A DNA stretch of 64,000 nucleotides from Cryomorphaceae bacterium BACL7 MAG-120322-bin74 (GCA_001438205.1 LICG01000001.1:1-64000), one strand, 5' to 3'. Positions 1-8,315 are shown, numbered from the stretch's first letter. Made by a program: numbers and translations. The notes: a model not told the origin generated them from the sequence alone.

Positions 1-239
1 TTTGGGCCTTTTCCTTGCATCACGATTTGACTCAAAGTGCCCCGAATTTGAATTTCTGCAGGCCCTGGAACCGTGGTTTCAGGGCTAAAAACGATACTTC
101 GGTCGATATATCGAAAGGGAAAATGCTGAAGGAGATCCCCGTAGGTTCGAATCCCTAATTCCGAGGCTAAGGCCTGCGCACGCTGAGGACCCACCCCTTT
201 GAGGTAGGTAATTGAGGTGTCTTGCGTCCACGTGGCCAT
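1..239 (-). CDS. recG: RecG, ATP-dependent DNA helicase (N-terminal part only)
   Basis: The first 79 codons of a leftward gene run off the left edge. The translation starts MATWTQD and carries the conserved RecG N-terminal signature: YLKGVGPQRAQ, then LGIRTYGDLLQHFPFRYIDR, then the start of the OB-type wedge domain. RecG remodels stalled replication forks and branched DNA; its helicase motors would lie outside the window. The ATG at 237-239 follows a perfect TAAATTTG box by three bases, which supports this start and suggests a leaderless message. It is divergent from the sugar transferase at 271. A different-frame ORF over 85-279 is a shadow of this gene. Certainty is high for the family, although helicase motifs cannot be seen. 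Confidence 0.9.
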   Translation of the reverse strand, partial: MATWTQDTSITYLKGVGPQRAQALASELGIRTYGDLLQHFPFRYIDRSIVFSPETTVPGPAEIQIRGTLSQIVMQGKGP

Positions 240-242
240 GCC

Positions 243-250
243 CAAATTTA
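243..250 (-). promoter_or_regulatory. -7 promoter box TAAATTTG of recG
   Basis: Exact match to the Bacteroidota sigma-A -7 consensus TAnnTTTG, ending three bases before the recG ATG. No clear -33 TTG is seen at 17-23 nt upstream. The expected transcription start falls on the start codon. Confidence 0.6.
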
Positions 251-270
251 GGGTTAACTTCAAACCCTGC

Positions 271-1581
271 ATGGAACATTCTCGCACCACGCCCTCAGAA
301 GCAGGCCTCCTCTTGGGAGATTCCGCGTTGCTGGCCCTGTCCTTCTTAGGATGGGCGGCCTATTTATTTGGGGATTTGCGGCAGGAAAACCCATTGTATT
401 TTGATCAATACGTTAGCCTCTTTACCCTGGTCATGGTGCTTTGGTTGGCGCTTTCATTGGGGATGGGAACCCACCGTCTACCTGCGGGTATAGAAATCCG
501 TACGGTGTTGTCTCGCTTCTATCGCCTCGTACTGTTGCACGCGGCATTGTTAGCCATCTGGACGGTTTCACTGAAGACCTCCACCTTTTATTCAAGGGCT
601 TTTTTGGGCCTCTTTATTGGGACCTACGCATTGCTGGGCACCTTCTTTCGCATGGCTTGGGTGTATTTGCTACGCCGCCGATACCGATCAGGTAGAGGAT
701 TGCGCCGAATTGCGACCGTGGGAAATACAGGCCCATGGGACCGCGTGCACGCCACGTTAGCCCGGCATCCCGAGTACGGGTATGCTTTGGCGGGCCATGT
801 GGAGGATATTGCGGACTTAGCCTTGACGGATATTGAGGAAGTATGGGCTTCGCCAGATGTCGCGGTAGAATCCTTGCACTGGGCAGAAAAGTATGGTTTG
901 CGCTTGCGCCTTGTGCCTGATTTGGGTGTTTTAGGGGCACAGCGGACGCGTATACTCCCCCTAGGCGACTTGCCCATTGTAGAATTGCGTCCAGAACCCC
1001 TGAGTCAAGGGCTCCATGCATGGGTAAAACGTGCCATGGATATAGGGGGTGCGTTGGTAGGCATCCTGCTTATTTTAAGCTGGTTAACCCCGTTATTATC
1101 GCTTTTCTTGCTGCCGCGTGGGGGCGTATTCTACCGTCAGGGGCGCTACGGATGGGGAGGAAGACCTTTTCAGATTTGGAAATTCCGCACCATGCACGCA
1201 CACGCTGAAGGGGACCGACAAGCAGTGGCCCATGACGCGCGGATCACCCCCTTGGGCCAATGGCTGCGATGGACGCATGTAGATGAATTGCCTCAACTTT
1301 GGAACGTACTCCGCGGGGACATGAGCCTGGTGGGACCGCGTCCACATATGACATCTGACCATGAAGCCTATAGCAAGGCCATACGCGCCTATGGGATTCG
1401 GCATTGGGTAAAGCCCGGCATGACGGGGCTAGCACAAGCACGCGGTTTGGTCGGTGAAAAAGACGAAAGGTTGATGCAAGAGCGCATTCAGGCAGACCTC
1501 TATTATGTCGAAAACTGGTCCTTTTTATTTGACCTTAAAATCATGGCATCCACGCTGCTTGGGTTGAAGCGATGGGTCTAG
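271..1581 (+). CDS. Polyprenyl-phosphate sugar-1-phosphate transferase (WcaJ/WbaP-like)
   Basis: This inner-membrane enzyme is expected to transfer a sugar-1-phosphate to undecaprenyl phosphate, the first step of a surface polysaccharide. The 436 residues begin with about four hydrophobic segments (roughly 15-125), then a short poorly conserved cytoplasmic region. A final membrane hairpin follows near 255-285, and then the bacterial sugar transferase domain with KFRTMH, DELPQLWNVLRGDMSLVGPRP and KPGMTGLAQ. I chose ATG 271 over ATG 217 or 238 because those would overlap the divergent recG start. The central CoA-binding-like domain is short compared with full-length WcaJ. Its stop shares a CTAG palindrome with the convergent glycosyltransferase gene. 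The sugar substrate is unknown. Confidence 0.88.
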   Translation: MEHSRTTPSEAGLLLGDSALLALSFLGWAAYLFGDLRQENPLYFDQYVSLFTLVMVLWLALSLGMGTHRLPAGIEIRTVLSRFYRLVLLHAALLAIWTVSLKTSTFYSRAFLGLFIGTYALLGTFFRMAWVYLLRRRYRSGRGLRRIATVGNTGPWDRVHATLARHPEYGYALAGHVEDIADLALTDIEEVWASPDVAVESLHWAEKYGLRLRLVPDLGVLGAQRTRILPLGDLPIVELRPEPLSQGLHAWVKRAMDIGGALVGILLILSWLTPLLSLFLLPRGGVFYRQGRYGWGGRPFQIWKFRTMHAHAEGDRQAVAHDARITPLGQWLRWTHVDELPQLWNVLRGDMSLVGPRPHMTSDHEAYSKAIRAYGIRHWVKPGMTGLAQARGLVGEKDERLMQERIQADLYYVENWSFLFDLKIMASTLLGLKRWV

Positions 1582-3758
1582 GAATCCTTAGTAAATCCCT
1601 CATTTAAGCGCATTTTCCCCGCAAGTTCTGCGTAGGAAAGTGTCACATCATTCCAGTTGTAGTTTGCCGAAGCTGTACGATGGTCAGGCAATGACGCAAC
1701 TTTTTGGTAATGACGAAGAAGTTCCTGCGAAGAACCAAAGTAAGCCGCTTCTAGACCTAAGACTGCCCGATTAAAGGGGTTGTCATGCGCTGCGATGCGA
1801 CAGCCGGCGGCCATAGCTTGTAATAATCCCGGATTGGTTCCCCCAGCTGAATGCCCATGCACATAAAGTTGACACCCTTGCCGTAATGCTTGGGTATAGG
1901 TGGGGTCAAAATGGGCGTTCAGCCGAATAAAATTTGGATGATGGCCGTAGTGTGCTAAAAGGTCGTTTGCATGGGGATTATTCCAATCCCCAACAACCGC
2001 GACAGTGCCCACATCTAGGAGTCCTTGCAGTGCCATCGCAACATTGTTTTCGGGTACGAGTCGGCACAGGATTAAGGTGTAGGCCCCTTGCAACAAGCCA
2101 AGGGGAGCTAGAATAGCGTGAAGGGCTTCTGCGCCTAAGGGCGTTACAGGATCTACGCCATACGCGATTTCGACGATGGGTTGAGGATAACAGCGCAAGT
2201 AGTCACTTATGCCCGGATTGTCGGAAATCAAATAGTGGGCGCTCTCCGCAGCCCATTTTTCTGCGCGTCGGAGATAGGATCGAACAGCAGGGGAATATTT
2301 TCCGCGCATCCATTCCAGTCCATCCATATGAACGGCCAACGGACTTGGTCCACGCCAAAAGGCCCAACGCAGCCAGGGGCCACTACTCGTCGTCCCTAAG
2401 GCAATATGGGCATCAGGTGTAAAGCGCTTTAGAGACCTTAAGCTGATCCAGTCATAGACAAATTGACCGGCAGAACCCATCCATGTTTCTGGATCCCAGT
2501 GCTTGGCACGATGAATCCCAGGGTAATGGTAATGGGGCTCAGGGTGTGCAGACGAGGTGCTAATCCACACACGATGGCCACGATCGGCTAGCCCTCGGCC
2601 GACATGGTCTACCATTTCTTCGTAACCGCCGTAGCGGTTAGGCATGCCCCGCGAACCGGTAAAAGCGATAAAATGTGAAGGTATTTGATAGGCCAATTCA
2701 AGGCGTTCTGCTGCTTTTGACCAAGACATATCGTCACTGGGCATAGCTTCTTTGGGGATTTGATGGGCGCCCCACACGGCGTCTGCTATCGCTCCGGCAT
2801 TGGGTGCGGACAAGTGTACCCAAGGTGCCAATTGGGCGGCTGATTCTGCCGCTGATGACAGCACTACTTGGCAGCCGGAGCGCAGTCCTTCAAGGGCTGT
2901 GAGGCCATAGGTTTCAAATAATGAAGGGATGAGGACCCCGCGCGCTTTGGCTAAAAGGTGGGGCACATGGTCGGGCGGCACCGCTGGTTCCCATGAAACG
3001 TTGACGCCTAATGTATTTGCACGGGCTATCGCGGTTTTCAATTTTCGGACATACCGCGGATGGTTGGGTGCTGGATCGCCAATGATCGTGAGGGGTTCGT
3101 TCATCCCACGGCCTTTGAGCTTGATCCAAGCCTCTACCGCGGCCACTTGATTTTTGAGGCCTTCAATGCGCCCAAGGACCACCCATCCTTCGCGTTTGTT
3201 CGCGGCAGGAACCGCCCAAATATGCTCGGCGCCGGGAGGAACCACTTGGACACTTTGGCCCAGTCCTGTGTGCGTTTTAATTCGATGGGCTTCTGCTTCA
3301 GAAGTACAAAACAAGTAGTCTGCAGCCCATGCAAATTGCTGAAAGGGGGAGGGTAACCATAGCAATGCAAGGGCGGGCCATCGGTCCCCACTCAACAGTG
3401 CACGGCCAAGCAGTTTGGTAAATTCAATCCAGCGGTACGGAAGGTGGCGCAAAAGCCCCAAACGCTTGCGGTCATAGGCACGATAGTCCACCCAAATGGT
3501 CGAAATGGCCCATTTTAGTTTGGGATACTGTTTTCGCGCCTGATAGCAGGGATATTGGTCTGCGATTCGCCCTATATTGAAAGAATGAAGCACATCCCAC
3601 GACGTGTTTTTTAAGGCGGCGCGCAAAGCTTTGGTTTCGAGCACTAGTTGGACGTCATGTCCCTTTGCGCGCAGGGCTTCCATCGTTTCGAGCACATGGA
3701 CACGGTCGCCCCCAGGTTGAAGGTGAAGTGTTCGGCGTGTAAAAAAGAGGACCTTCAC
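1578..3758 (-). CDS. Tandem glycosyltransferase: GT4-like half fused to a DUF1972-type GT half
   Basis: One 726-residue reading frame holds two complete GT-B glycosyltransferases. Residues 1-357 look like a GT4 enzyme: a GGDRVHV sugar-donor loop near 17, VVLGRIEG near 193, and the FETYGLTALEGL donor-binding motif at 281-292. Residues 363-726 begin afresh as a DUF1972/GT4 enzyme (TGSRGMPNRYGGYEE at 367-381) and end with HGHSAGGTNPGLLQAMAAG near 634. Each half has the length of a free enzyme. They probably add successive sugars to the glycan initiated by the neighbouring sugar transferase, but substrates cannot be read from sequence. The start codon is GTG (3756-3758), four bases after a near-consensus TACTTTTA box. 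The stop shares CTAG with the convergent gene. Confidence 0.87.
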   Translation of the reverse strand: MKVLFFTRRTLHLQPGGDRVHVLETMEALRAKGHDVQLVLETKALRAALKNTSWDVLHSFNIGRIADQYPCYQARKQYPKLKWAISTIWVDYRAYDRKRLGLLRHLPYRWIEFTKLLGRALLSGDRWPALALLWLPSPFQQFAWAADYLFCTSEAEAHRIKTHTGLGQSVQVVPPGAEHIWAVPAANKREGWVVLGRIEGLKNQVAAVEAWIKLKGRGMNEPLTIIGDPAPNHPRYVRKLKTAIARANTLGVNVSWEPAVPPDHVPHLLAKARGVLIPSLFETYGLTALEGLRSGCQVVLSSAAESAAQLAPWVHLSAPNAGAIADAVWGAHQIPKEAMPSDDMSWSKAAERLELAYQIPSHFIAFTGSRGMPNRYGGYEEMVDHVGRGLADRGHRVWISTSSAHPEPHYHYPGIHRAKHWDPETWMGSAGQFVYDWISLRSLKRFTPDAHIALGTTSSGPWLRWAFWRGPSPLAVHMDGLEWMRGKYSPAVRSYLRRAEKWAAESAHYLISDNPGISDYLRCYPQPIVEIAYGVDPVTPLGAEALHAILAPLGLLQGAYTLILCRLVPENNVAMALQGLLDVGTVAVVGDWNNPHANDLLAHYGHHPNFIRLNAHFDPTYTQALRQGCQLYVHGHSAGGTNPGLLQAMAAGCRIAAHDNPFNRAVLGLEAAYFGSSQELLRHYQKVASLPDHRTASANYNWNDVTLSYAELAGKMRLNEGFTKDS

Positions 3759-3762
3759 GCCT

Positions 3763-3770
3763 TAAAAGTA
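3763..3770 (-). promoter_or_regulatory. Near-consensus -7 box TACTTTTA before the GT fusion gene
   Basis: Five of six fixed bases match TAnnTTTG, four bases before the GTG start. Weak alone; supported by the same spacing at several other genes in the window. Confidence 0.35.
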
Positions 3771-3819
3771 CTGCGTGACTGCCGTACCTTCGGGGAGCAA
3801 TCATATAAAATTACCACAC

Positions 3820-4056
3820 ATGGCTATTCCTAAGTTCTTGGTAGGGGACAACACAGATCAACCAGAAAATGTCTACATCATTCACACAGAATTTCCCCGT
3901 TTTGTGATCGACCTTGACACGGACGAAGTGGAGTGGTTGGATGATATTGATGGCGAAGATGAAACCGAATTGACCGACGAAATGTCCAAGTTGCTCGATG
4001 AAGCGAACACTTTCTACATGCGAGAGGTGGAGCGCTACGAGGCGCTGGAAGAGTAA
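3820..4056 (+). CDS. Conserved small acidic protein typical of Bacteroidota
   Basis: A 78-residue protein starting MAIPKFLVGDNTD and continuing with VYIIHTEFPRFVIDL, then a strongly acidic stretch (DTDEVEWLDDIDGEDETEL) and a helical tail. I recognise this pattern as a conserved protein of unknown function in Bacteroidota. There is no signal peptide or membrane segment, so it is probably cytoplasmic. I chose ATG 3820 rather than the longer frame from 3775, because the family begins at MxIPKFLVGDN. Its stop codon overlaps the MATE gene start (TAATG at 4054-4058), so the two are probably co-translated. No function can be assigned. Confidence 0.8.
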   Translation: MAIPKFLVGDNTDQPENVYIIHTEFPRFVIDLDTDEVEWLDDIDGEDETELTDEMSKLLDEANTFYMREVERYEALEE

Positions 4057-5411
4057 TGCGGCTAGATTTTCAGTGGAGGGAAAATCTTCCCTTGGCGCTA
4101 CCGGTCATCATTGGCCAGATAGGGCACATTGCCGCAAGTGTAGCAGATTCTATGATGGTGGGTGCATTGGGCACTATTCCGCTGGCTGCGGTCTCATTGG
4201 CTAGTTCCATTGCGTCCGTTCCGTTGGTATTTGGCATAGGGATGGCCTATGGCTTGACCCCCTTGGTCGCTCATGCGACGGGACAAAAACGTCCAAATAA
4301 GGCAGTTCGCCTCTTAAAGAATGCCACATTGGTCAACGCTCTTACCTCTTTGGTGTTGATTTTATTTGCCTGGGCCTTATTTACAGGCGTTCAGTTTACA
4401 GGGCAAGATCCCGCAGTGGTCGATGCATCGCGCACCTACTTGTGGATTGTCATGCTCTCCTACATTCCATTTATGCTGTATATGTCCGCAAAGCAGTATT
4501 TGGAGGGGTTGGGGGATACCAAAACCCCCATGCGTATTTCATTGTATGGAAATTTGGGCAATATTGTGCTGAATGCCTTCCTCATCTATGGTTGGTTCTT
4601 TTTCCCCGCATGGGGGATGGTAGGCGCAGGGGTCGCCACCTTACTAGCACGCTGTTATATGATGGTCAGCTCCTGGTGGTTTGTCTTGCGCCGAGGCAAA
4701 GCAGATCCAGGGGATTGGTTGGCCGCGAAAATTTCTGCTGCGCCGGTAAGTTCTTTACTTAAAATCGGAATCCCATCTGGGTTTCAGTACATTTTTGAAG
4801 TCAGCGCTTTTGCCGCCTCCGCATGGATTATAGGCACGATGGGCGCTAAGGCTTTAGCCGCGCACCAGGTGGCGATCAGTTTGGCATCCATTTCGTACAT
4901 GGCAGCAACGGGCATGGGTGCGGCGGCAACTATTCGCATTGGGCAGGCGCTAGGCCAAAAAAATGTTCGAGGTGCACAGTTAGCCGCTAGCAGTTTGTTT
5001 GCCCTGACCGTCGTGTTTATGCTTCTGACCGGTTTAACCTTCTTTAGTTTACGCGAAATCTTGCCCTTTGCCTATACCGATGATGTGGAAGTGGTTTCGG
5101 CTGCCGCCGCATTGCTTATTGTGGCAACGGTATTCCAAGTGTCTGACGGCATGCAAGCAACGGCTTTGGGCGCTTTACGCGGCCTGCAAGATGTCCGCAT
5201 ACCCACGGCGATCTCCTTTGTGGCCTATTACGTTGTCGCCTTGCCTTTAGAATGGTATTGGGGACGGGTTCTGGGTTGGGGTGCGGTGGGTGTCTGGTCC
5301 GCATTAGCCGTCGGCTTAACTGTCAGCGCGTTGTGGCTCACCTTTCGGTTTTATCGATTGATGTATCGCCGCCAAGGAAAAACGGCCTGGGGAAAGCCTT
5401 TGACTACTTAA
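4056..5411 (+). CDS. MATE-family multidrug/Na+ efflux transporter
   Basis: A 451-residue integral membrane protein of about twelve hydrophobic segments in two similar halves, the normal MATE length. It begins with LALPVIIGQIGHIAASVADSMMVG, the typical MATE first helix. Later segments include GLGDTKTPM after helix 4 and GALRGLQDVRIPT in the second half. MATE proteins export cationic drugs or metabolites using a Na+ or H+ gradient; the substrate is unknown. It is translationally coupled to the small acidic protein upstream and ends in a TTAA palindrome that is also the stop of the convergent regulator gene. Confidence 0.93.
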   Translation: MRLDFQWRENLPLALPVIIGQIGHIAASVADSMMVGALGTIPLAAVSLASSIASVPLVFGIGMAYGLTPLVAHATGQKRPNKAVRLLKNATLVNALTSLVLILFAWALFTGVQFTGQDPAVVDASRTYLWIVMLSYIPFMLYMSAKQYLEGLGDTKTPMRISLYGNLGNIVLNAFLIYGWFFFPAWGMVGAGVATLLARCYMMVSSWWFVLRRGKADPGDWLAAKISAAPVSSLLKIGIPSGFQYIFEVSAFAASAWIIGTMGAKALAAHQVAISLASISYMAATGMGAAATIRIGQALGQKNVRGAQLAASSLFALTVVFMLLTGLTFFSLREILPFAYTDDVEVVSAAAALLIVATVFQVSDGMQATALGALRGLQDVRIPTAISFVAYYVVALPLEWYWGRVLGWGAVGVWSALAVGLTVSALWLTFRFYRLMYRRQGKTAWGKPLTT

Positions 5412-5419
5412 GCAAAGGC
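5396..5419. terminator. Short inverted repeat at the convergent gene ends (possible bidirectional terminator)
   Basis: GCCTTTG (5396-5402) pairs with CAAAGGC (5413-5419) across a 10-base loop that contains both overlapping stop codons. The stem is only seven base pairs, but T-rich bases flank it on both strands, so it may end both transcripts. Confidence 0.35.
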
Positions 5420-6556
5420 CTTTGCGTCGTTTGCGCTGATAGGATTGCCTCCCAAAATATGGAGTCGCTCTACCACATTGCGCAGTTGGCGAATATTGCC
5501 CGTCCAATCCATGCTTTGTAAATGCGCAATAGCATCAGGGTGGAATGAATTCGGCCCTTTATCGGCAAGTTGACCCATGAAATGCTCGATTAATGCAGGA
5601 ATATCCTCTGTGCGGGCATTCAAGGAGGGGACGTCAATCACGATGACGCTGAGTCGGTGATAAAGGTCTTCTCTAAACCGTCCTGCCTCAATTTCTTCTT
5701 TGAGGTTTTTGTTGGTTGCCGCCAGTACGCGCACATTGACCGAGATGGATTTGCTAGCCCCGACAGGCGTGATTTGGCTTTCCTGTAAGGCTCGTAAAAC
5801 CTTGGCTTGGGCCGAAAGGCTCATGTCCCCAATTTCATCTAGGAACAAGGTCCCCCCATCAGCTAATTCAAATTGCCCCTTGCGGTCTTTGATGGCTGAA
5901 GTAAAAGATCCTTTGATATGGCCAAAAAGCTCCGATTCGATCAATTCAGACGGAATGGCAGCACAGTTGACTTCAATAAAGGCTTGTTTTGAGCGGGCAC
6001 TTAATTGATGAATTTGATTGGCGACAATTTCCTTGCCCGACCCATTGGGTCCCATAATCAAGACACGCGCATCGGTGGGGGCTACTTTACGGATCACTCC
6101 GCGCACTACTTCAAGTACTGAGGATGCGCCGATCATAGCAAAGCGCTTGTCCACCTTCTTTCGAAGGCGGCTATTTTCTTGCAGCAGTTTCTTGCGATCA
6201 AGCGCTTGTCGGATGGTGGTGACCAATCGATTGAGGTCGGGTGGCTTGGCAATGTAGTCATAGGCCCCTTTTCGGATACATTGCACCGCTGTATCCAGGT
6301 CCCCATGCCCCGAGATCATGACAAAAGGGGTGTCAGCATAGTGTTGCATCGCATGGTCAAGTACCTCAAGCCCATCTTTGTGTGGCATTTTGATGTCACA
6401 TAAAACAAGGTCATACGTGGCGTTGCCTAACGCTTCAATGGCCATCGCGCCATCTTCCGCTTCATCTACGACATGGGCCGCATTCTCATTGAGTAGAATG
6501 TTGCGCAACACATTGCGAATAGCTTTTTCGTCTTCTACAACCAGGATGCGCGCCAT
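5408..6556 (-). CDS. NtrC-like response regulator (receiver + AAA+), without DNA-binding domain
   Basis: A two-component regulator of 382 residues. Residues 1-120 are a receiver domain with phospho-acceptor D54 (VLCDIKMP) and the K of YIAKP. Residues about 135-355 are a sigma-54-activator AAA+ ATPase with a Walker A of the form GPNGSGKE (159-166) and Walker B GGTLFLDEIGD. The sigma-54 contact loop, usually GAFTGA, reads GSFTSA (216-221). The protein stops just after the AAA+ lid, so the usual Fis-type helix-turn-helix is missing. From memory, close Bacteroidota relatives share this form, so it is probably not a local truncation. ATG 6556 gives the usual start MARILVVEDE; a second ATG lies at 6562. 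It overlaps the phosphatase gene upstream. No sensor kinase is nearby. Confidence 0.85.
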   Translation of the reverse strand: MARILVVEDEKAIRNVLRNILLNENAAHVVDEAEDGAMAIEALGNATYDLVLCDIKMPHKDGLEVLDHAMQHYADTPFVMISGHGDLDTAVQCIRKGAYDYIAKPPDLNRLVTTIRQALDRKKLLQENSRLRKKVDKRFAMIGASSVLEVVRGVIRKVAPTDARVLIMGPNGSGKEIVANQIHQLSARSKQAFIEVNCAAIPSELIESELFGHIKGSFTSAIKDRKGQFELADGGTLFLDEIGDMSLSAQAKVLRALQESQITPVGASKSISVNVRVLAATNKNLKEEIEAGRFREDLYHRLSVIVIDVPSLNARTEDIPALIEHFMGQLADKGPNSFHPDAIAHLQSMDWTGNIRQLRNVVERLHILGGNPISANDAKAFA

Positions 6557-7494
6557 GGACATTGGGGTTCTTGTAAGCTGCTCCAGACTCCCTCTTTGAG
6601 GGCGAATCCACTAAGCAACATGGATTTACATGTGAGGTGTTCAAATAAGAGTTGGATTTGCAGTGCGCTGATATGCAAAGTGTCCGCGCGCATTTCCAGC
6701 ATACCAGGCATCAAAAGCCGTTCCATTCTGTTCGATATGACTAAGCTTTCCAAAACATCGGGTAATCCTTTTAGCGCAAAGGTGGCAGAGGATGTCCCAA
6801 TGGGTAATTCGGGACGACCTTCTCTGCAGGCCGCAACGTTGAACAAGGTGTCAAAACTTCCAGATGACCCAATGAGCGTTTGGCAAGGCAAGGAGTCAAG
6901 GGCCTCCCAAAGTTGGGCCAACATGTCATCCATGTGGTCCCAAATGCGCCGGTGGTCCTCTTCGGTCATCGGATCTTGGGGGGAAAACCGCTCCATCAGT
7001 CGGGTCACCCCAAGGGGGTAGGATGCCGAAAAATGCACTGTATCCTCTTCTAAGAGTACAAATTCCGTACTGCCACCGCCAATATCCATGATGAGTCTAG
7101 ACTCCTTGCATGTGGGCCATGCCTGCGCTACGCCGCCGGCTATGAACGCCGCTTCTTGGTCCCCATCAATGATGTTGACGGGGATACCCGTTTCTTTTTC
7201 AATGCGGTCAGCTACCTGTTGGCCGTTGGATGTGCTCCGCATCGCGGAAGTGGCAAATGCGTAGCCGCGGGTCGCACCAGCTTCTTGCGCGGCAGCTTTG
7301 TGTTGGTGCATGGCGGCGATGGCACGTTCTTCTGCGTCAGGGGTAATGAGGTCATCGCGCAATCCGCCTGCGCCTAATTTGACCGGGATTTTTTCACTTC
7401 GAATGAGTTGTCCTGAAGCATCTCGGACCAGGAGGTTAAACGTATTCGTCCCTAGGTCAAAAATAGCTAGACGTTCGCTGTGTTCCGAATCCAT
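6535..7494 (-). CDS. Exopolyphosphatase / pppGpp phosphatase family (Ppx/GppA)
   Basis: A 319-residue cytoplasmic enzyme of the sugar kinase/Hsp70 fold. The first phosphate loop is IFDLGTNTFNLLV (residues 11-23) and the second is LIMDIGGGSTEFVLLE. IGSSGSFDTL lies further on. It matches the short, single-module form common in Bacteroidota, without the C-terminal HD domain of E. coli Ppx. The family hydrolyses polyphosphate or the 5' phosphate of pppGpp; which one cannot be decided here. It overlaps the MscS gene before it and the response regulator after it by about 20-30 bases, so the three are probably one transcript. Confidence 0.88.
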   Translation of the reverse strand: MDSEHSERLAIFDLGTNTFNLLVRDASGQLIRSEKIPVKLGAGGLRDDLITPDAEERAIAAMHQHKAAAQEAGATRGYAFATSAMRSTSNGQQVADRIEKETGIPVNIIDGDQEAAFIAGGVAQAWPTCKESRLIMDIGGGSTEFVLLEEDTVHFSASYPLGVTRLMERFSPQDPMTEEDHRRIWDHMDDMLAQLWEALDSLPCQTLIGSSGSFDTLFNVAACREGRPELPIGTSSATFALKGLPDVLESLVISNRMERLLMPGMLEMRADTLHISALQIQLLFEHLTCKSMLLSGFALKEGVWSSLQEPQCPWRASWL

Positions 7495-8303
7495 ACGTCC
7501 ATTTGAGGGAAGGCAATCGTGATGCCTTGTTCCCGGAAGGCGGCATCAATGGCAAAGCGGAGCTCTGATTTGGTAAATTCGATTCGGAACAGATTGCTGC
7601 TGTGAAAATTTGCACGGAAAAGCAACGAGCTGTCGCCAAAGTCTCGGAATTGCACACTTGGCTCAGGATCCTTGTCTACCTCTACGATATTGGCCATGCA
7701 GTCTAAAAGGATGCGTTCGACCAGGCGGGTGTCTGAGCCGTAGGCAACCCCAACTTCTACATGGAATCGGGTAGCGGCATGTTGGTGGCTCCAATTGATC
7801 ACCCCTTGGTTGGTGAGTTGGCTATTGGGTAATATCACCGCGATGTCATCACGGGTGATAATCTTGGTCGTTCTTAGGCCTACTTCGCGCACCTTACCGA
7901 CCAGGTCATTGATTTCAATAATGTCTCCTGCTGTCACGCTGCGTTCCGTCAAAAGGATGATGCCAGAAATAAAGTCTTTGAAGGTGTCTTGCAATCCCAA
8001 TCCTAAGCCTACAAAGAGGGCAGTAGAGTAGGCAAGGATGACCGTGACCTCAACGCCTGAAAAATCTAAGGTGAAGAGGATCGTGATGATCCAAATCACA
8101 TAATTAATGAGTTGACGAAGCGCGTAGGCGGTCCCTCGATCAAAACGACGTCGTTTGACTGCGCGACGGAATGCCTGTTGAATCAAAAAAGTACTCACCC
8201 GCGCCAGGGTCAAAATGAAAAGGACTTGGAGTAGGTTAAAAACGGTGATGCTGATATCTCCGTATTGTACCAAAATGATGTCAAGGAGTTCTTGGGTGCG
8301 CAT
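7467..8303 (-). CDS. Small-conductance mechanosensitive channel, MscS family
   Basis: A 278-residue inner-membrane protein with three N-terminal hydrophobic segments (about 18-36, 62-82, 85-108). The glycine/alanine-rich pore helix ALFVGLGLGLQDTFKDFISG follows, then the beta domain (ERSVTAGDIIEINDLVGKVREVGLRTTKI) and IVILPNS-like AVILPNSQL. This is the classic MscS core and length. It releases solutes on hypo-osmotic shock. It lies nine bases after the ABC permease gene and overlaps the phosphatase start. A near-consensus TAACTTTA box lies four bases before its ATG, overlapping the natB stop codon. Confidence 0.93.
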   Translation of the reverse strand: MRTQELLDIILVQYGDISITVFNLLQVLFILTLARVSTFLIQQAFRRAVKRRRFDRGTAYALRQLINYVIWIITILFTLDFSGVEVTVILAYSTALFVGLGLGLQDTFKDFISGIILLTERSVTAGDIIEINDLVGKVREVGLRTTKIITRDDIAVILPNSQLTNQGVINWSHQHAATRFHVEVGVAYGSDTRLVERILLDCMANIVEVDKDPEPSVQFRDFGDSSLLFRANFHSSNLFRIEFTKSELRFAIDAAFREQGITIAFPQMDVWIRNTANV

Positions 8304-8307
8304 AGCC

Positions 8308-8315
8308 TAAAGTTA
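8308..8315 (-). promoter_or_regulatory. Near-consensus -7 box TAACTTTA before the MscS gene
   Basis: Five of six consensus bases, four bases before the ATG and overlapping the stop codon of the upstream permease gene. It could be an internal leaderless promoter. Confidence 0.3.

Noticed and set aside
85-279. 64-residue minus-strand frame at the left edge
   Set aside because: It is a different-frame shadow of recG, whose frame (1-239) contains clear RecG motifs and remains open to the edge.
5408-6556. Calling the regulator a classical NtrC-type transcription activator
   Set aside because: It lacks the Fis helix-turn-helix and has GSFTSA instead of GAFTGA, so only the domain family is claimed.
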